Below are positions 4,834-5,897 of a DNA stretch of 5,897 nt, in pieces. The notes beneath the pieces are model-generated. The model worked only from the letters and a program-made list of their open reading frames with translations, was not told the origin of the DNA and searched no databases. The stretch covers positions 1-5,897 of the forward strand of contig JAJZAG010000243.1 in the NCBI GenBank assembly GCA_021799555.1, in the 5' to 3' direction. Each line of letters begins with the position of its first letter. Within the stretch, counting starts at the first letter, position 1. A program made the translations under genes and the position numbers. Source of the stretch: Deltaproteobacteria bacterium (lineage in GTDB: Bacteria; Desulfobacterota; Binatia; Binatales; Binataceae).

Positions 4834-5787
4834 TCCTGCTACCGCGGCTCCGAAGATGTCCGGGTTCTTCCGGTTATTGTACCGGAAGCTGAACTCGTTG
4901 AGGTACAACGGCAGGTATTTCTTGGAAACCTTGTGGTAAGTCCCGACTACGCCGCGCTTGAGCAGACTCCAAAAGCTGTCGATGTTCGCCGTGTGGATGC
5001 TGCCCCGGACGTACTCGCCACGGCTGTGATTCACGGCTTCGTGGCGGACGCCACGGCCAAGGTAGTTGTAATCCTGCTTCTCATTAGTCGCGACCAGCGA
5101 AACGCGGTCATCGACCACACGCCGGGCAAAGCCGGAGATCGTCCGGGCATCGGCATCGCCGATCACGCGACAGACCACATTACCCTTGCGGGCAATTGCG
5201 CCAATCACGCCGACCTTGGCGTAGCCAACCTTATCGCCGGGCATCCGCTGTCCCGCCGCGTTGCGCTGCTGGCGGCTCTTTTTGTTCCAGTGCCGATTCT
5301 TGTCCTTGCCGCCGATGTAGGTTTCGTCGATTTCGACGATGCCCATCAGCGCGCGGAACTCCGGATCTGCCAGTCCGGCCCGGAGCCGGTGGCACATAAA
5401 CCACGCGGTACGGTAGGAGCCGGAGCCGATCAGCCGATGGATTTGCAGGGCGCTCATGCCTTTCTTGCTCGCCATCATCAGGTGCAGAACCTTGAACCAG
5501 ACGCGGAGCGGGTAGTTCGTGTTTTCGAAGATCGTCCCGACGTAAAGCGAGAAGCGATACGGGGAGCGCTTGTTCGGGCCGCACTTGGTGCATTGCCACG
5601 TCCATGTGCGCGTCTTGTTCGCGTACACCTTGTCGTTGCCGCAGCGCGGGCAGCGCGCGCCTTGCGGCCAGCGCCGGTTGAGCAGGTAGCTCTTGCAGGC
5701 ATCCTCATCGGGGAACATGCGGTCGAACTGGCCGATGGTGAGCTGCTTGATAACCTTGGGTTCTCGGGCTTCAACTTTCTTGTTCAT
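4828..5787 (-). CDS. IS1595-family (ISXO2-like) transposase, 319 aa
   Basis: The family signature is clear. An N-terminal zinc ribbon (CPRCG with C46 and C49, then CTKCG with C66 and C69) is followed by a helical region that includes WFKVLHLMMASKKGMSALQI (about 97-116). The DDE-type nuclease core has EIDETYIGGKDKNRHW with catalytic D154. The C-terminal block is HTANIDSFWSLLKRGVVGTY with YLPLYLNEFSFRYNNRKNPD (265-310). The length is normal for the family. The second catalytic position, usually TDE, reads TNE with N235, and the third appears to be D270 where many relatives have Glu. The start at 5785-5787 lies six bases after a TATATT -10, suggesting a leaderless mRNA. It is the only transposition gene in the element, and its stop faces the passenger operon. 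Confidence 0.95.
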   Translation of the reverse strand: MNKKVEAREPKVIKQLTIGQFDRMFPDEDACKSYLLNRRWPQGARCPRCGNDKVYANKTRTWTWQCTKCGPNKRSPYRFSLYVGTIFENTNYPLRVWFKVLHLMMASKKGMSALQIHRLIGSGSYRTAWFMCHRLRAGLADPEFRALMGIVEIDETYIGGKDKNRHWNKKSRQQRNAAGQRMPGDKVGYAKVGVIGAIARKGNVVCRVIGDADARTISGFARRVVDDRVSLVATNEKQDYNYLGRGVRHEAVNHSRGEYVRGSIHTANIDSFWSLLKRGVVGTYHKVSKKYLPLYLNEFSFRYNNRKNPDIFGAAVAGC

Positions 5788-5793
5788 GTTGGA

Positions 5794-5822
5794 AATATAG
5801 CGCAGGACCGGATGTTAGTCAA
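5794..5822 (-). promoter_or_regulatory. Inward promoter of the transposase, -35 inside the terminal repeat
   Basis: On the minus strand, TTGACT (5822-5817) is followed by a 17-base spacer and TATATT (5799-5794). Each matches the consensus at five of six bases. The -35 lies in the right inverted repeat. The start codon follows the -10 by six bases, so the expected transcription start is at about the A of the ATG, giving a leaderless transcript. Confidence 0.6.
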
Positions 5823-5836
5823 GTTCCGTATAATCG
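5814..5836 (-). repeat. Right terminal inverted repeat of the IS1595-like element
   Basis: The reverse complement matches 3745-3767 at 22 of 23 positions. It holds the -35 box of the transposase promoter. The proposed target-site duplication GGCCTAGT follows at 5839-5846. Confidence 0.8.
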
Positions 5837-5838
5837 TT

Positions 5839-5846
5839 GGCCTAGT
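5839..5846. repeat. Proposed target-site duplication, right copy
   Basis: GGCCTAGT matches the left copy AGCCTAGT (3735-3742) at seven of eight bases. It is followed by more AT-rich sequence outside the element (5847-5897) in which I see no gene. Confidence 0.55.
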
Positions 5847-5897
5847 TGACATAATATTTCTTATGCGAAGTTGAATTTCGGGGGCGGTATTCCTTGT

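Larger units (their letters stand above)
3743..5838. mobile_element. IS1595-family insertion sequence with two passenger genes, about 2.1 kb
   Basis: The boundaries come from a 23-bp inverted repeat (3745-3767 and 5814-5836, 22/23 identical) and an adjacent 8-bp near-duplication. Inside are a minus-strand ISXO2-like transposase and, facing it, an operon-like pair of plus-strand genes that have no obvious role in transposition. IS1595-family groups with passenger genes, such as ISNwi1 and ISNha5, are established, and 2.1 kb fits the smaller ones. The exact group is not determined. The edges may be off by one to three bases because the outermost two positions of the two repeats differ (GG and AA). 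The transposase has Asn at one catalytic position, so the copy may be immobile. Confidence 0.75.

Noticed and set aside
4753..5874. Long plus-strand open frame of 373 codons
   Set aside because: It lies antisense to the clearly recognisable transposase. Its translation has no family-like motif and is typical of a GC-rich shadow frame.
5846..5874. Promoter beginning with TTGACA outside the insertion sequence
   Set aside because: The -35 is perfect, but the sequence 17 bases further on has no -10 resemblance, and no downstream gene is visible before the window ends.
1..5897. CRISPR array, rRNA or tRNA genes
   Set aside because: No regularly spaced short repeats and no rRNA or tRNA-like cloverleaf signatures were seen on either strand.

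Overview
The window is GC-rich bacterial chromosome or large-replicon DNA. Codon use, strong Shine-Dalgarno (SD) sequences and the flavour of the proteins fit a proteobacterium, probably an alphaproteobacterium such as a rhizobial-type genome. That placement is an inference, because there is no rRNA or other marker gene. The region looks accessory: small unnamed genes, a dispersed repeat present twice, and an insertion sequence.

Layout. Bases 1-225 hold the first copy of a repeat whose first 111 bases can fold as a three-way junction. Next comes a divergent pair: an atypical short-chain dehydrogenase/reductase (SDR) gene on the minus strand (243-1136) and a TetR-type repressor on the plus strand (1372-1995). 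The 235-bp region between them carries a cluster of CGGAGG/CCTCCG half-sites around a TATATA box, so the repressor probably controls the SDR gene and itself. After a short tandem duplication come a possible 47-aa ORF (2175-2318), a 152-aa protein resembling DUF6941 (2323-2781), a 107-aa minus-strand protein (2738-3061) and a 108-aa plus-strand protein (3060-3386). The start codons of the last two overlap in a single CATG. The second repeat copy occupies 3412-3636.

From about 3743 to 5838 lies what I read as one complete IS1595-family insertion sequence. It has matching 23-bp inverted repeats (22/23) and a flanking 8-bp near-duplication (7/8). Its transposase is on the minus strand (4828-5787). 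Two passenger genes on the plus strand face it: a 263-aa two-helix membrane protein (3796-4587) and a 59-aa Cys/His-rich basic protein (4599-4778). The passenger pair and the transposase converge on a hairpin at 4800-4833. The transposase promoter appears to lie partly in the right inverted repeat and to give a leaderless message. The second catalytic position of the transposase is Asn instead of Asp, so this copy may be inactive.

The two most interesting items are the passenger-bearing insertion sequence, with its uncharacterised membrane-protein/zinc-knuckle gene pair, and the 225-bp repeat with a perfectly preserved, RNA-like 111-bp core.
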